64,000 bases of DNA from Streptomyces venezuelae (GTDB taxonomy: Bacteria > Actinomycetota > Actinomycetes > Streptomycetales > Streptomycetaceae). The position numbers and the translations under genes are program-made. Of this stretch, positions 43,227 through 52,240 are shown piece by piece. Each line of letters begins with the position of its first letter. Positions within the stretch are counted from its first letter, which is position 1. Location: assembly GCF_008642275.1 (NCBI RefSeq), contig NZ_CP029189.1, positions 7,050,001 through 7,114,000 of the forward strand, read 5' to 3'. The notes beneath the pieces are model-generated. The model was given only the letters and a program-made list of their open reading frames with translations, did not search any database and had not been told where the DNA came from.

Positions 43227-44735
43227 TCACCAGGGGACCTGCCGGTAGTCCTTCAGGAGGACGCCGTGGACGGGGGTACCGGCCTGCCCCTGCACGATGG
43301 GGTGGTAGACGCGGGCGGCGCCGTCGACCACGTCCAGCGGCGGTCGCCAGCCGGTGGCGGCGCGCCGTTCCCGGGCCGGGAGGGGCTTCTCGTCGGTGAC
43401 CCAGCCGGTGTCGACGCTGCAGGTGTGGATGCCGCGAGTGGCCAGTTCGGCGGCACTGGTGCGGGTGAGCATGTTCAGGGCGGCTTTGGCCATGTTGGTG
43501 TGCGGATGGTTGGCGGCCTTGTCGCGCACGGTGAACTGGCCCTCGACCGCCGAGACGTTGACGAGGTAGCGGTGGGGGTGCGGGGAGGCGTCGAGGAGGG
43601 GCAGCAGGCGGTCGGCGAGCAGGAACGGGGCGACGGCGTTGACCAGCTGGACTTCCAGGAGTTCGGCCGGGTCGATCTGGCCCAGCCGCAGCGTCCAGGA
43701 GTTGGCCGCGGCGGTCTCGGGCAGCAGCCCCGCCTCGTCGACGGCCTCCGGCGGCAGCGTGGTGGCCACCGCGGTGTCGGCGGTGTGCGTCGTACCGGCC
43801 AGGGCGTAGGGCGCCCGGACGCGGGGGGCGAGCTCCGCCGTCCACGGCAGGGGCGTGGTGAGCGGGCCGGGTACGGCGAATCCGGGAGCGGTCCAGATCG
43901 GTGGCGCCGGGAGCGACACGGGGGCCGGCGCCGGTTCGGCGGCGGCCAGCGCGGCGTACGCCTGCGGGGAACGGCGCAGCGTCTGCGCCGCGTTGTTGAT
44001 CAGGACGTCCAGGGGCAGTCCCTGCGCGAGCACGTGGTCCGTGAAGGCGAGGACCTGCCGGGGGTCGCGCAGGTCCAGGGCGGCGATCCGCAGCCGGTGC
44101 CACCAGTCCGCGGCATCCGGGGCCGCCGCGAACCGGCGCACCGTGTCCTGGGGGAAGCGGCTGGTCACGGTGAGCTCGGCGCCGTCCCGCAGGAGCATCA
44201 GCGCGACCTGGTGGCCGATCTTGACGCGCCCGCCGGTCAGCAGCGCCCGCCGGCCCGTGAGGTCGGCGCGGGCCGTGCGGTGGCGGAGGTTCTCGTCGGC
44301 GCACGCCGGACACAGCAGGTGGTAGAAGTCGTGGACCTGCCGGTAGTGCGTCTTGCAGACGTAGCAGCGTTGCGGGCGGTTCAGCAGCCGGGGCCACTCG
44401 GCACCGTCCGGCGTACGGTCCGTCAGCGGGCGCGCCGCAGCAGGACCGGGGCCGATCGGAGCGTGTTCGCGGACCGCCAGCCCCCGTTCGATCGGGGCCG
44501 GGGTGGGCAGAGCGGCGTCCATGACACGGTCGCGTGCGCCCGTGGCCGTGGCGGCGAGCACCTTCGCGTCGGCCGCCGCCCGTTCCGCGCGCCGCTCGGC
44601 ACGGCGCCGGAGCCGGCCGTCACGGACGAGTTGACCGGCAGCGCGTTCCAGCAGGAGGCGCTGAGCATCGTCCACGGGTAGCCGCCGGGCCTGGTCGATC
44701 AGGCCCACGCAGGTCTGTATGTGCTCACTGTCCAT
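43227..44735 (-). CDS. Zinc-ribbon SDR fusion with altered catalytic site
   Basis: This 502-residue protein has a charged N-terminal part (1-110), a likely zinc ribbon (CYVCKTHY about residue 125 and CPACADENL about 145) and a short-chain dehydrogenase domain. Its nucleotide loop is LLTGGRVKIGHQVALML and it also has LINNAAQTLRR. The normal YxxxK is HPHTNMAKAALNML, where the Lys is kept and the Tyr is Thr. Ser is present in VNVSAVEGQ. A long insertion (about 255-350) separates the halves. Reductase activity is therefore uncertain. ATG 44735 has GAGG upstream; ATG 44753 has none. Confidence 0.75.
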   Translation of the reverse strand: MDSEHIQTCVGLIDQARRLPVDDAQRLLLERAAGQLVRDGRLRRRAERRAERAAADAKVLAATATGARDRVMDAALPTPAPIERGLAVREHAPIGPGPAAARPLTDRTPDGAEWPRLLNRPQRCYVCKTHYRQVHDFYHLLCPACADENLRHRTARADLTGRRALLTGGRVKIGHQVALMLLRDGAELTVTSRFPQDTVRRFAAAPDAADWWHRLRIAALDLRDPRQVLAFTDHVLAQGLPLDVLINNAAQTLRRSPQAYAALAAAEPAPAPVSLPAPPIWTAPGFAVPGPLTTPLPWTAELAPRVRAPYALAGTTHTADTAVATTLPPEAVDEAGLLPETAAANSWTLRLGQIDPAELLEVQLVNAVAPFLLADRLLPLLDASPHPHRYLVNVSAVEGQFTVRDKAANHPHTNMAKAALNMLTRTSAAELATRGIHTCSVDTGWVTDEKPLPARERRAATGWRPPLDVVDGAARVYHPIVQGQAGTPVHGVLLKDYRQVPW

Positions 44736-45183
44736 GGGTGCCTCGGGAGTCATAGGTCGTTCGCGGGTCTCGCCCCCGCCTGATGGCGTTCCCCGCACGT
44801 GGACGACCGGGCCACGCAGGGTGAAGGGCAGCCGGACGCCCGTGGGACGGGACGGCGTGTGGCGCCCGGAGTGATGATCAGAATAGGCCGTAGGCCGGAA
44901 AGGGCAGGTGCCTTTTCCGCCCTGCGGGAGGCGGGGCGCGACGAGCGCCGGGACGCCTCCTGCCGTGCGAGGGCGGTCAGCGGGACGCCGCCAGCGAGAA
45001 GGCTTCGGCGGTACCCGCACACGTCCCGCCGTCCCGGACGCCGAGGGACCGGTCGTGTTCGGTCCGGCCGCGTCGCCGACGCCGGGCCTTGACGATTCGC
45101 ACCCAAAGAGATGACACTCGGAGTGCAAGTTGTTTTGGTCGTATTTGTAGCCACAACATGCCCTCTGTAAAGGAAGGCGAGAC
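44736..45183. other. 448-bp gap with divergent promoters
   Basis: The open frame of the SDR gene continues through here to 45185, but its composition is shadow-like and it overlaps a facing start. The right half is AT-richer (GTTGTTTTGGTCGTATTTG near 45128) and is likely the promoter of the 45184 gene, with AAAGGAAGG as ribosome site. No hairpin was seen. Confidence 0.5.
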
Positions 45184-45642
45184 ATGTCCGTCTACAGCGC
45201 CCTGGTGTGTTCCCGGCCGAGCCGAGCGGGGACGCGTACGAGGTCGGCCCGGCCCGCGCGCACGCTCGCCTACGCCGCCGCGGGCGCGGCCGTGGGCGGC
45301 GTCTGGGCCCTCGGCGGGGACATGCCCGCGTGGGAACACGCACTGCGCGTCCTCGCGGTGGTGCTCTGTGTCAGCGTCGCCGCACGCCTCGTCGGCCCCC
45401 GCCTCGCCCGCGCCGGGCGGACCCCGGTCGACCGCGGCCTGTTCTTCGGCCTGGTGGCGGCCAAGGTGCTGCTCGTGGCCGTGGCCCTGCTCGTCGACCA
45501 GCTCGTGGGCCTGTGGTTCCCGGATCCGGCTCTGATCACCGCGGGGTTCCTGTTCGTCCTCGTGGCTGCCGGCGGCCCCGTGCTGCACGGCCGGCTGTCG
45601 CGCGGCGCCAGGGGCCGGGCAGCGCGTCCCGCGCGCGCCTGA
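45184..45642 (+). CDS. Small membrane protein (152 aa)
   Basis: The protein has a basic N-terminus (RPSRAGTRTRSARPARTL) and four hydrophobic helices (AYAAAGAAVGGVWALG, ALRVLAVVLCVSVAARLVG, LVAAKVLLVAVALLVDQLV, ITAGFLFVLVAAGGPVL). No family is recognised. The ribosome site is very good and a strong AT-rich upstream region supports expression. A 12-bp hairpin at 45687 ends it. Confidence 0.65.
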   Translation: MSVYSALVCSRPSRAGTRTRSARPARTLAYAAAGAAVGGVWALGGDMPAWEHALRVLAVVLCVSVAARLVGPRLARAGRTPVDRGLFFGLVAAKVLLVAVALLVDQLVGLWFPDPALITAGFLFVLVAAGGPVLHGRLSRGARGRAARPARA

Positions 45643-45686
45643 CGTCGGCCCGGCCGCGCTCCCCGCGCCGCCTGCCTGCCGGTGCC

Positions 45687-45713
45687 CGATCCCCGCCCGC
45701 AGGGCGGGGATCG
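45687..45713. terminator. 12-bp hairpin terminator
   Basis: CGATCCCCGCCC and GGGCGGGGATCG form a perfect stem with a GCA loop between the convergent 45184 gene and the TetR gene. Confidence 0.82.
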
Positions 45714-45770
45714 GCTGCGTACCGGCCGACGACACGCCGTTACCGAGGGAGACCTCGTGACCTCGTGGCC

Positions 45771-46421
45771 TCAGTCCGCGGTGGCGAGCAGGGCGTGTAC
45801 CGCCGTCCCCATCGTGGCGGCCGCTGCTTCGGCGCTCAGGCCACTGCTGCGCCAGTGGTACCAGGCGCCCCAGGTCGTCACCGCGTCCAGTCCGTAGAGG
45901 ACTTCGGCCCTGCGTGCGGTGGGCAGACGTTCGAGTTCCTCCGCGAAGATCTCGGCGAGGCGCGCCCTGGCGAGGTCCAGCACCTCCCGGGTGACCTCGG
46001 CGACGCGGCCTCCAGGGGCTTCCAGGCGCATCAGGGTCAGCTGGGCCGGGGTGATCCACTCCAGGATCCGGGCCCGCTGTTCGGTGAGGGCGGCCACCCG
46101 GGTGTCCCGCGGACCGGTGGTGGGAAGCGGCCTGATCTGCTCGATCAGCTGCTCCAGCCGACGGGTGATGGCCGTCTCCACCAGCTCGGACATGTCGGCG
46201 AAGTGATGGAACACCAGGCGCCGGGACACGCCCGCGCGTTCGGCCACCCGATCGGCGGGGAAGGTGGACTCCCCGTCGTCTAGCAGGGACAACACCGCTT
46301 CGGCGATCTTCACCCGGGACTGGCGGCCCCGCTCGGCACGGCCGTCCGTGGCGCGTTCCCCGGACCGCGGTCGTCGGGCCGGCTGGTTCACGGCGCCCCT
46401 CCCCACTTCGCTGGCTGCCAT
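45771..46421 (-). CDS. TetR-family regulator
   Basis: This 216-residue protein has an N-terminal disordered basic leader, then the TetR HTH (FPADRVAERAGVSRRLVFHHFA) and a helical ligand domain ending ATMGTAVHALLATAD. The leader, about 30 residues, is unusual for the family, so an internal start is possible. It is divergent from the secreted protein at 46645 and may control it. Confidence 0.85.
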   Translation of the reverse strand: MAASEVGRGAVNQPARRPRSGERATDGRAERGRQSRVKIAEAVLSLLDDGESTFPADRVAERAGVSRRLVFHHFADMSELVETAITRRLEQLIEQIRPLPTTGPRDTRVAALTEQRARILEWITPAQLTLMRLEAPGGRVAEVTREVLDLARARLAEIFAEELERLPTARRAEVLYGLDAVTTWGAWYHWRSSGLSAEAAAATMGTAVHALLATAD

Positions 46422-46644
46422 TGTCGCAAACGGACCGGCGCAACTCCCCCCGGCGCCGCGGGGACGCCCGCCCGGAGCCCGTCCGCACCCTCGGGATGCC
46501 GACCGTACGGGTGGCGGCGCGCGACCGTCCCGGGGAGCGGTGTGGCGCGCCCGTTTCGTCCGGGGCGTACGTGTCTACGCATCGCGGGCCGGTGTTCGAG
46601 GAACGGGCCGGCGTCCCTCCGCTCTCGAAGGAGACCTCCCCACC

Positions 46645-47298
46645 ATGCCCAGAAGCCCACGATGGCTCGTCGCCCTGGCGGCCGGCGCCGCAGTACTGAG
46701 CGCGGGCCCGGCCGTGGCGTCGGCAGCGCCGCCGGCCGTGGTCAACCCGACCCCGTTCTCCACCATCGTCGTCGACCGCAGCACGGTGGCACACGGTGAG
46801 AGCTTCACCGTGGCCGCCAGCCGCTACTGGCCGAACGAGGAGGTGTACGTACGGCTGATCCCCGAAGGCCGGGCGGACGAGACGCGCGCCCTGGGAGGGT
46901 TCGACGGGGACGGCGACCCGCGCGCGGGCAGGCGCATCGTCACCCTCGCCATCCTCCTCGCGAACGGCGACGGAGAGGTCTCCGGCACGGTCAGGGTCCC
47001 CGGGCGGCACGGCCGTTACCACCACCTCCGGGGCGAGTACCGCCTGGAACTCGCCGGGCACGGCTCCCAGCTGTGGCAGTCGATCCCCTTCCGGGTGGTC
47101 GCGGCCGAGTTCGGCGAGCACCACAGGCCCGGTCACGTCCCGGCCGACAAGCCCGGCCGGGAGCCGGGCCGGGAGTACGGTCAGGGCCCCGACGGGGACC
47201 CGGGCACCAAGCCCCGTGAGGACGCACCGCTGGACATGCCGGCGGAGGCGCCCGAGACCGCACGTGAGGACGCGCCGGAGAAGACCCCCGGGGACTGA
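46645..47298 (+). CDS. Secreted protein with Ig-like domain and charged tail
   Basis: This 217-residue protein has a signal peptide (SPRWLVALAAGAAVLSAGPAVASA), an immunoglobulin-like beta domain (PTPFSTIVVDRSTVAHGESF, RYWPNEEVYVRLIPEG, YRLELAGHGSQLWQSIPFRV), then a Pro/Glu/Asp-rich disordered tail from about residue 160. No cell-wall sortase signal is seen. The function is unknown. AAGGAG precedes ATG 46645. Confidence 0.72.
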   Translation: MPRSPRWLVALAAGAAVLSAGPAVASAAPPAVVNPTPFSTIVVDRSTVAHGESFTVAASRYWPNEEVYVRLIPEGRADETRALGGFDGDGDPRAGRRIVTLAILLANGDGEVSGTVRVPGRHGRYHHLRGEYRLELAGHGSQLWQSIPFRVVAAEFGEHHRPGHVPADKPGREPGREYGQGPDGDPGTKPREDAPLDMPAEAPETAREDAPEKTPGD

Positions 47299-47511
47299 CC
47301 CGGTACGGCGGCGCACCCCGAACGGCGGTCGGCGGTGTTCCCCGGCCCGTGCGCGAACGGCGTGCGGCGCCGCCGAACGCTCCTGCACCGTCTTAGGCCG
47401 GGCGTCGTATGACAGTCACTCAAAAGGCAGTGGAACCGACGCGGACGACCCCTCCGAGGGTATCGATGCCGCGACCTCTCCCCTCCTCCCCTGGAAAGCA
47501 GAAGCTCTTTG

Positions 47512-47637
47512 ATGCGCTCTGACCTCCTTCGGCGCGGCCGTCCGGGGTCGCCGCACGGCCGGCGGATCCCCCAGGTCTGCGGGGTGTTCGTCGTGCTCAC
47601 CGCCGCCGTGGCGGCCGTCGCGCAATGCGCTCCCTGA
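47512..47637 (+). CDS. Short ORF with hydrophobic end (41 aa)
   Basis: The ATG has GGAAAGCAGAAG upstream. The peptide reads MRSDLLRRGRPGSPHGRRIP, then a hydrophobic helix with a final Cys (VFVVLTAAVAAVAQCAP). It could be a small membrane or lipoprotein-like peptide, or a leader to the glycine-rich protein 41 bases later. I could not recognise a family; it may also be chance. Confidence 0.4.
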   Translation: MRSDLLRRGRPGSPHGRRIPQVCGVFVVLTAAVAAVAQCAP

Positions 47638-47678
47638 CCGCACTCCGGGCCCATCCGCCCGCCCCTGAAGGGAATTCC

Positions 47679-48794
47679 ATGCTCAGATCGGCAAGGGTCG
47701 CCAAGGTTGTGGGGGCCGGCGCATGCCTGGTCTCCGTCCTGGCACTCTCCGCACCGACCGCCTCGGCCACGACCACCGACGTCGACTGCGGCGAGATCCA
47801 GACCGGTGTGGTGTCCTGCCTGCTGCCGGACGGTGCGTCCTCGTACGACACCACGGCTCTGCTGGCGGCCGCGCAGGCGGCGACCCAGACGGCGCTGTCC
47901 ACGACCACCCCCATGGTCATCACCGCCTACGGCGGTGCCGGGCGGTACGGCAGCAACGGTGGAGGCCTCTACCGCGGCGGCGACGGCGGCTACGGCGGCA
48001 AGGCACAGACCGTGACCTCGGTCGCCAGCTTCCAGACCGCGTTCGGCCAGACGCTCCACTACTACGTCGGTCAGCTGGGCGCGACCTCCGCCGGCGGACG
48101 CGGCGGAGCCTCGACCCTGGTCTCCGGCGTGGACCTGACGACGCAGAACCCGTGCATCGCCGGCTACGGCACCTGCACCGCGACCACGCTGCTCGTCGAC
48201 GCCGGCGGCGGCGGTGGCGGCGGCCAGGGCAACGCCAACGGGAACGGGGGCGCCGGAGGAAACGGCGGCACCGCGGTCTCCGGGCAGATCATCTCGGGCG
48301 GCTCGGCGGGCGGTGACGGCAAGGCGACCACCGGCAGCCTGACGCGCACCGGCGCGGGCGGCAGCGGAGGCAGCAACGGTGACGGCGGCGACGGCGGCCG
48401 CGGCGGCTCCGGGGTGGACCACAAGTCCGGTACCAGCGGTATCGACGGCATCGGCGGTCTGGGCGGTCCGGTCCACACGAGCAACGGCCCCAACGCCGGG
48501 GCGAGCTGGACGAACAACTCCTCCCTCTTCCTCGGCAACGCCGGGCAGGGCGGCGAGGGCGAGTGGCGCACCAACGGCACCAACTACGGCAGCGGCGGTG
48601 GCGGCGGCGGTGGCTGGGGTGGTGGCGGCGGAGGCGGCGGTGGCGGTGAGGCCATCACCGGCGGCGGTGGCGGCGGTGGCGGCAGTTGGGCGGTGGCCAA
48701 CACCGACACGGCCACGAGCGTCCCGGTGATCTCCAACGGCAACGCCGGCGGGAACGGCGCCGTCTACGCCACGTTCGTCGGAACCTCCGGCTGA
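47679..48794 (+). CDS. Secreted glycine-rich protein (PE-PGRS-like composition)
   Basis: This 371-residue protein has a signal peptide (VAKVVGAGACLVSVLALSAP). The mature start carries DCGEIQTGVVSCLLPDGASS, a Thr/Ala helix, then a long Gly/Asn/Ser-rich region from about residue 90 to the end with several GGGGGGG blocks and GGAGGNGG-type motifs. Composition resembles mycobacterial PGRS or a beta-roll/adhesin surface protein, but there is no calcium-binding GGxGxDxxx repeat. It is a single-gene transcript with a strong hairpin after it. Confidence 0.75.
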   Translation: MLRSARVAKVVGAGACLVSVLALSAPTASATTTDVDCGEIQTGVVSCLLPDGASSYDTTALLAAAQAATQTALSTTTPMVITAYGGAGRYGSNGGGLYRGGDGGYGGKAQTVTSVASFQTAFGQTLHYYVGQLGATSAGGRGGASTLVSGVDLTTQNPCIAGYGTCTATTLLVDAGGGGGGGQGNANGNGGAGGNGGTAVSGQIISGGSAGGDGKATTGSLTRTGAGGSGGSNGDGGDGGRGGSGVDHKSGTSGIDGIGGLGGPVHTSNGPNAGASWTNNSSLFLGNAGQGGEGEWRTNGTNYGSGGGGGGGWGGGGGGGGGGEAITGGGGGGGGSWAVANTDTATSVPVISNGNAGGNGAVYATFVGTSG

Positions 48795-48805
48795 CACACG
48801 GCGGA

Positions 48806-48847
48806 CACGGCCGGCGGAGGAGCCCCCGGGGCCCTCCGCCGGCCGTG
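48806..48847. terminator. 15-bp hairpin terminator
   Basis: CACGGCCGGCGGAGG and CCTCCGCCGGCCGTG form a perfect 15-bp stem with a 12-base loop, 12 bases after the glycine-rich gene. Confidence 0.9.
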
Positions 48848-49208
48848 CTGTGCCGACGTTCTTCTGGACGGCGACCGGTCGCGGCGCGACGGCGTGACCG
48901 GTGAAGGGGGACAGCTCCGCTCCGCGCGGGTCGCCGGGGATCGGCACGGCGGGCAGGGTCACCGCCCGGGCCGGGACCGCGGCGGTGAGGGGCGGTAACA
49001 GGGCGGCTGTCACGAGGACGGCCGGGGTTCGGAGGAACGCGGAGCCCGGCACGCTGTCGAGGGTCCGGACGCGTGCGGCGGCCCGCCGTCTGCCCTGCGG
49101 CTTGTGACCGAGCGGGTGACCTGCGGCTTTGCCGTCCGGCAGGCGGCCCCCGGAGCCTTTGTGCATGCTGGGGGAACCGCCGGTCCCGCGAGCCTACGAG
49201 GACACACC
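48848..49208. other. 361-bp gap before the P450 gene
   Basis: No supported gene is present. A minus-strand reading near 48960-49080 has a signal-like hydrophobic run but no stop-start context, so it is treated as a shadow. The P450 promoter must lie here. The ribosome site of the P450 gene (CGAGGACACACC) is adjacent to 49209. Confidence 0.5.
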
Positions 49209-50456
49209 ATGAGCCAGGCCATGCTCCGGCAGATCATCGACTACTCCAGCCGTGCCGACCCGTACCCGCTGTACGAGGAGCTGCGCAGAACGCCGGTGCT
49301 CCACGACGCGGACGGTCCGTACGTCGTCAGCACGTACCACGAGATACAGAGCCTGTTGCACGATCCGCGCATCAGCTCCGACCCCCGCAACCTGACGCTG
49401 CCGTCCAGCGATCCGCTGACGCAGGAGGACGGTGGGGACTCGGCGCTGCCCCCGGTGTTCCTCAAGCTCGACCCGCCGGACCACGACCGGCTGCGCCGCA
49501 TAACGAACCGGCCGTTCGGACCGCCGCACTCGCCGCACAAGGTCCACGACATGCGCGGCGAGCTCGGCGACATCGTCTCGGGCCTCGTCGAAGGCATCGT
49601 CGAAGCGGGCTCCCCGGACCGGATCGACCTGGTCGACCAGTTCTCCTACCCCTTCCCGGTGACGGTGATCTGCCGGTTGCTGGGCGTACCGCACGAGGAC
49701 GAGCCCCGCTTCCACGGCTGGGCCGACACCATCGCCGCGGCCCTGGACCCCGATCCCGACGCCGACCCCGGCGAGAAGCCGAAGGGCGCCGCCGACGCGC
49801 AGATGGAACTCGGCATGTACCTGGCCGGGCTGATCGAGGAGCGCCGCAAGGACCCGGGCGAGGACATGCTGTCCCAGCTGGCGGCTGCCACCGAGGACGC
49901 GGACGGGTCGATGAGCACGCTGGAGGCCATCAGCACGGCCGCGCTGCTGCTGATCGCAGGCCACGAGACCACCGTCAACCTGATCACGAACGGCATGCTG
50001 ACCCTGCTGCGCCACCCGGACGTCCTCCAGCGGCTGCGCGAGGACCCGCGGCTGTCGGTACCGATCGTCGAGGAACTGCTGCGGTACGAACCTCCCGTGC
50101 AGATGCTGCCGCGGCGCAGCACGCTCGACGACATCGAGATGGCCGGGGTGAACATCCCCAAGGGGGCCACGGTTTCGCTGATCCTGGCTTCCGGCAACCG
50201 CGACCCGAAGCGGTTCGAGAACCCGGACCGCTTCGACCCCGACCGCGGGGACATCCAGCACCTCGGTCTCGGCAGCGGCATCCACAGCTGCTTCGGCGCC
50301 CCGCTGGCGCGGATGGAGGCCCAGCTGGCCCTCAGCGAGCTGGCCCGCAGACTGGAGAACCCGCGGCTGCTGGAGGACCCGCCCCCGTACCGTCAGAACG
50401 CGGTGCTCCGCGGCCCCCGCCACCTGCCGATCGCCTGCGACGGCATCCGTCCCTGA
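49209..50456 (+). CDS. Cytochrome P450
   Basis: This 415-residue soluble class I P450 has the I-helix motif LLIAGHETTVNLI, the K-helix EELLRYEPPVQ and the haem loop HLGLGSGIHSCFGAPLARM, with Cys ligand and a Leu in place of the usual Phe at the start. It oxidises an unknown substrate and needs a ferredoxin, which is not encoded next to it. ATG 49209 (MSQAMLRQIIDYSSRADPYP) is supported by GAGG upstream. A 44-bp palindrome follows. Confidence 0.92.
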   Translation: MSQAMLRQIIDYSSRADPYPLYEELRRTPVLHDADGPYVVSTYHEIQSLLHDPRISSDPRNLTLPSSDPLTQEDGGDSALPPVFLKLDPPDHDRLRRITNRPFGPPHSPHKVHDMRGELGDIVSGLVEGIVEAGSPDRIDLVDQFSYPFPVTVICRLLGVPHEDEPRFHGWADTIAAALDPDPDADPGEKPKGAADAQMELGMYLAGLIEERRKDPGEDMLSQLAAATEDADGSMSTLEAISTAALLLIAGHETTVNLITNGMLTLLRHPDVLQRLREDPRLSVPIVEELLRYEPPVQMLPRRSTLDDIEMAGVNIPKGATVSLILASGNRDPKRFENPDRFDPDRGDIQHLGLGSGIHSCFGAPLARMEAQLALSELARRLENPRLLEDPPPYRQNAVLRGPRHLPIACDGIRP

Positions 50457-50470
50457 CATCTGCCCCACGG

Positions 50471-50514
50471 CATCCGCTTCTGCCCCCCGGGATCCCGGGG
50501 GGCAGAAGCGGATG
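50471..50514. terminator. 44-bp perfect palindrome, bidirectional terminator
   Basis: The 22-base arm 50471-50492 is exactly complementary to 50493-50514 without spacer. It lies between the convergent P450 and DoxX genes, 14 bases past the P450 stop and 3 bases past the DoxX stop. Confidence 0.9.
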
Positions 50515-50517
50515 ACG

Positions 50518-50952
50518 TCACCGGTGTTCGCCCACGCCCTCGGCGACGAGAGCGACCCCGATGCCCAGCAGGAAGACGTCCTTGGCCAGCGCGATTCCCT
50601 GCTCGGTCGGGCGCAGACTGCCTTCCTCCCGCATCCCCGGCGTACGCAGGTAGAGCCCGAGGGTGCCGGCGGCGAACGCGGTCAGCGCAGTGCCGGCGAC
50701 AGCGGCCGGGACGACCGGTACGAGCAGCGCGGCGGCGATGGCGAGCTCCCCGGCGGAGAGCAGCGTGGTGAATTTCGCGGCGTCCTGCTTCTTCAGGAAC
50801 GGGTAGGTCGTGGCGGCGAACTGATGCAGCTTCTCGGCGGTGGCCTCGTCCGCACCGAGCTTGGAGATCCCGGAGTTCAGGAAGAACGTGCCGGCCGTCA
50901 GCCGGAGGGGAAGTTGCCGCGCGGCGGAACGCCGTGCCGGTCCGGATAGCAT
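50518..50952 (-). CDS. DoxX-family membrane protein
   Basis: This 144-residue protein has four membrane helices. LRLTAGTFFLNSGISKLGAD is the DoxX opening. LLSAGELAIAAALLVPVVPA and LALAKDVFLLGIGVALVAEG-type helices follow. Members act in quinone-linked or redox complexes, but no role is fixed. ATG 50952 is used. The frame stays open upstream without supporting features. Confidence 0.78.
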   Translation of the reverse strand: MLSGPARRSAARQLPLRLTAGTFFLNSGISKLGADEATAEKLHQFAATTYPFLKKQDAAKFTTLLSAGELAIAAALLVPVVPAAVAGTALTAFAAGTLGLYLRTPGMREEGSLRPTEQGIALAKDVFLLGIGVALVAEGVGEHR

Positions 50953-51187
50953 GCGGAGCCTCCGATCGTGGGCCCCACGTACCACCCTGCCACCCCTCCA
51001 GGGCGTGTCAAACGGGGCTCGGACCCGGCCGTCGCCCTGGAGGTGAGCGGGAGCAAGGGCGTGTCCACGGCGAGGACCGCCCGGAGGGCGGGGACGTCCC
51101 TCAAGGTGAGGCCGAGGGAGCGGGCGGCGCGGCGGAGGGTGATGTGGTCCGCCCCGTGGGCGACGGGCTCCCCGATAGGGTCCGGCC

Positions 51188-52240
51188 ATGGCCACGCACG
51201 AACGTGAGATCGTCGCGCCCGTCGACCTGTGCCGTGCCGACGGACGGCTCGCCCCGGCCGCGATCGGCTGGTCGCGCCGACCGCTGCACCGCTGCCGGAT
51301 TCCCGGCTGGGGGCGGACGAAGCGGTGGGAATACTGGTGCGTGACCACGCCCACGCACGTGGTGGCCCTGACCGTGAGCGACCTCGACTACCTGGCCCTG
51401 AACTCCGTCTACGTCCTCGCATACGGGGCGGTCACCAGGGAGTTCGAGCGCACCGCGCTCGTGCCGGGCGGATTCGGCGTCCGCCTCCCCGACACCATTG
51501 CCGGAGCCCCGGATCCGGGGTCCCGCCCCCTCGTGGTCGGACCGCCGCGGCCGACCGGGGGCCAGGTAAGGATCGAGATCCGCGGCGAGGGATCCGGCAC
51601 CCGCCTGCGGGCGCGCTGCCTGAGCCCGCAGGGCCTGCCGGTGGAGGCGGACCTCCTCGTCGGGATGCCCGACGGGCACGAGACCCTCTCGGTGGTGGTG
51701 CCCTGGGACGAACGCCGCTTCCAGTACACGTCCAAGCACACGGCCCGGCCCGCGTCCGGCACCCTGCGCATCGGCGACGACGTGGTGGTCCTCGGCGACG
51801 GTGCCTGGGGCACCCTCGACCACGGGCGCGGCCGGTGGCCCCGCACGGTGGAGTGGAACTGGGGCGCCGCCTCCGGACGTACGGACGGCCGCACCGTCGG
51901 GCTGCAGTTCGGCGGCCGCTGGACGCGCGGCACCGGAGCGACGGAGAACGCGGTATGCGTGGACGGCCGGATCAGCAAGATCGGCCAGGAGCTGGAATGG
52001 CAGTGGTCCCGGGGCGACCACCTGGCGCCGTGGTCGATCCGCACCCCGGGATCGGACCAGGTGGACCTGGTGTTCACCCCCTTCCACAACCGGTCCACCC
52101 GCACCGGCGCCGGTCTCCTCGCCAACCGGACGGACCAGTGCTTCGGCCACTACACGGGCTCGATCCGCACGGACGACGGCGAGCCGGTCGCGGTGGACCG
52201 GCTGCTGGGCTGGGCCGAGGACGTCCGCATGCGCTGGTAG
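51188..52240 (+). CDS. DUF2804 domain protein
   Basis: This 350-residue soluble protein matches the DUF2804 family I recall. It has EREIVAPVDLCRADGRLAPA at the N-terminus, YWCVTTPTHVVALTVSDLDY, FQYTSKHTARPASGTLRIGD and GWEDVR-type wording near the end (LLGWAEDVRMRW). It is a beta-rich fold related to lipocalin-like proteins; the function is unknown. The 3' end overlaps the facing SGNH hydrolase gene by 91 bp. Confidence 0.85.
   Translation: MATHEREIVAPVDLCRADGRLAPAAIGWSRRPLHRCRIPGWGRTKRWEYWCVTTPTHVVALTVSDLDYLALNSVYVLAYGAVTREFERTALVPGGFGVRLPDTIAGAPDPGSRPLVVGPPRPTGGQVRIEIRGEGSGTRLRARCLSPQGLPVEADLLVGMPDGHETLSVVVPWDERRFQYTSKHTARPASGTLRIGDDVVVLGDGAWGTLDHGRGRWPRTVEWNWGAASGRTDGRTVGLQFGGRWTRGTGATENAVCVDGRISKIGQELEWQWSRGDHLAPWSIRTPGSDQVDLVFTPFHNRSTRTGAGLLANRTDQCFGHYTGSIRTDDGEPVAVDRLLGWAEDVRMRW

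Noticed and set aside
44754..45185. Longer start of the zinc-ribbon SDR gene
   Set aside because: Leader has no conserved features, no ribosome site and overlaps the facing start at 45184.
47181..49166. Minus-strand ORF with signal-like hydrophobic run
   Set aside because: It is mostly antisense to the glycine-rich gene; composition comes from the complement of Gly codons.
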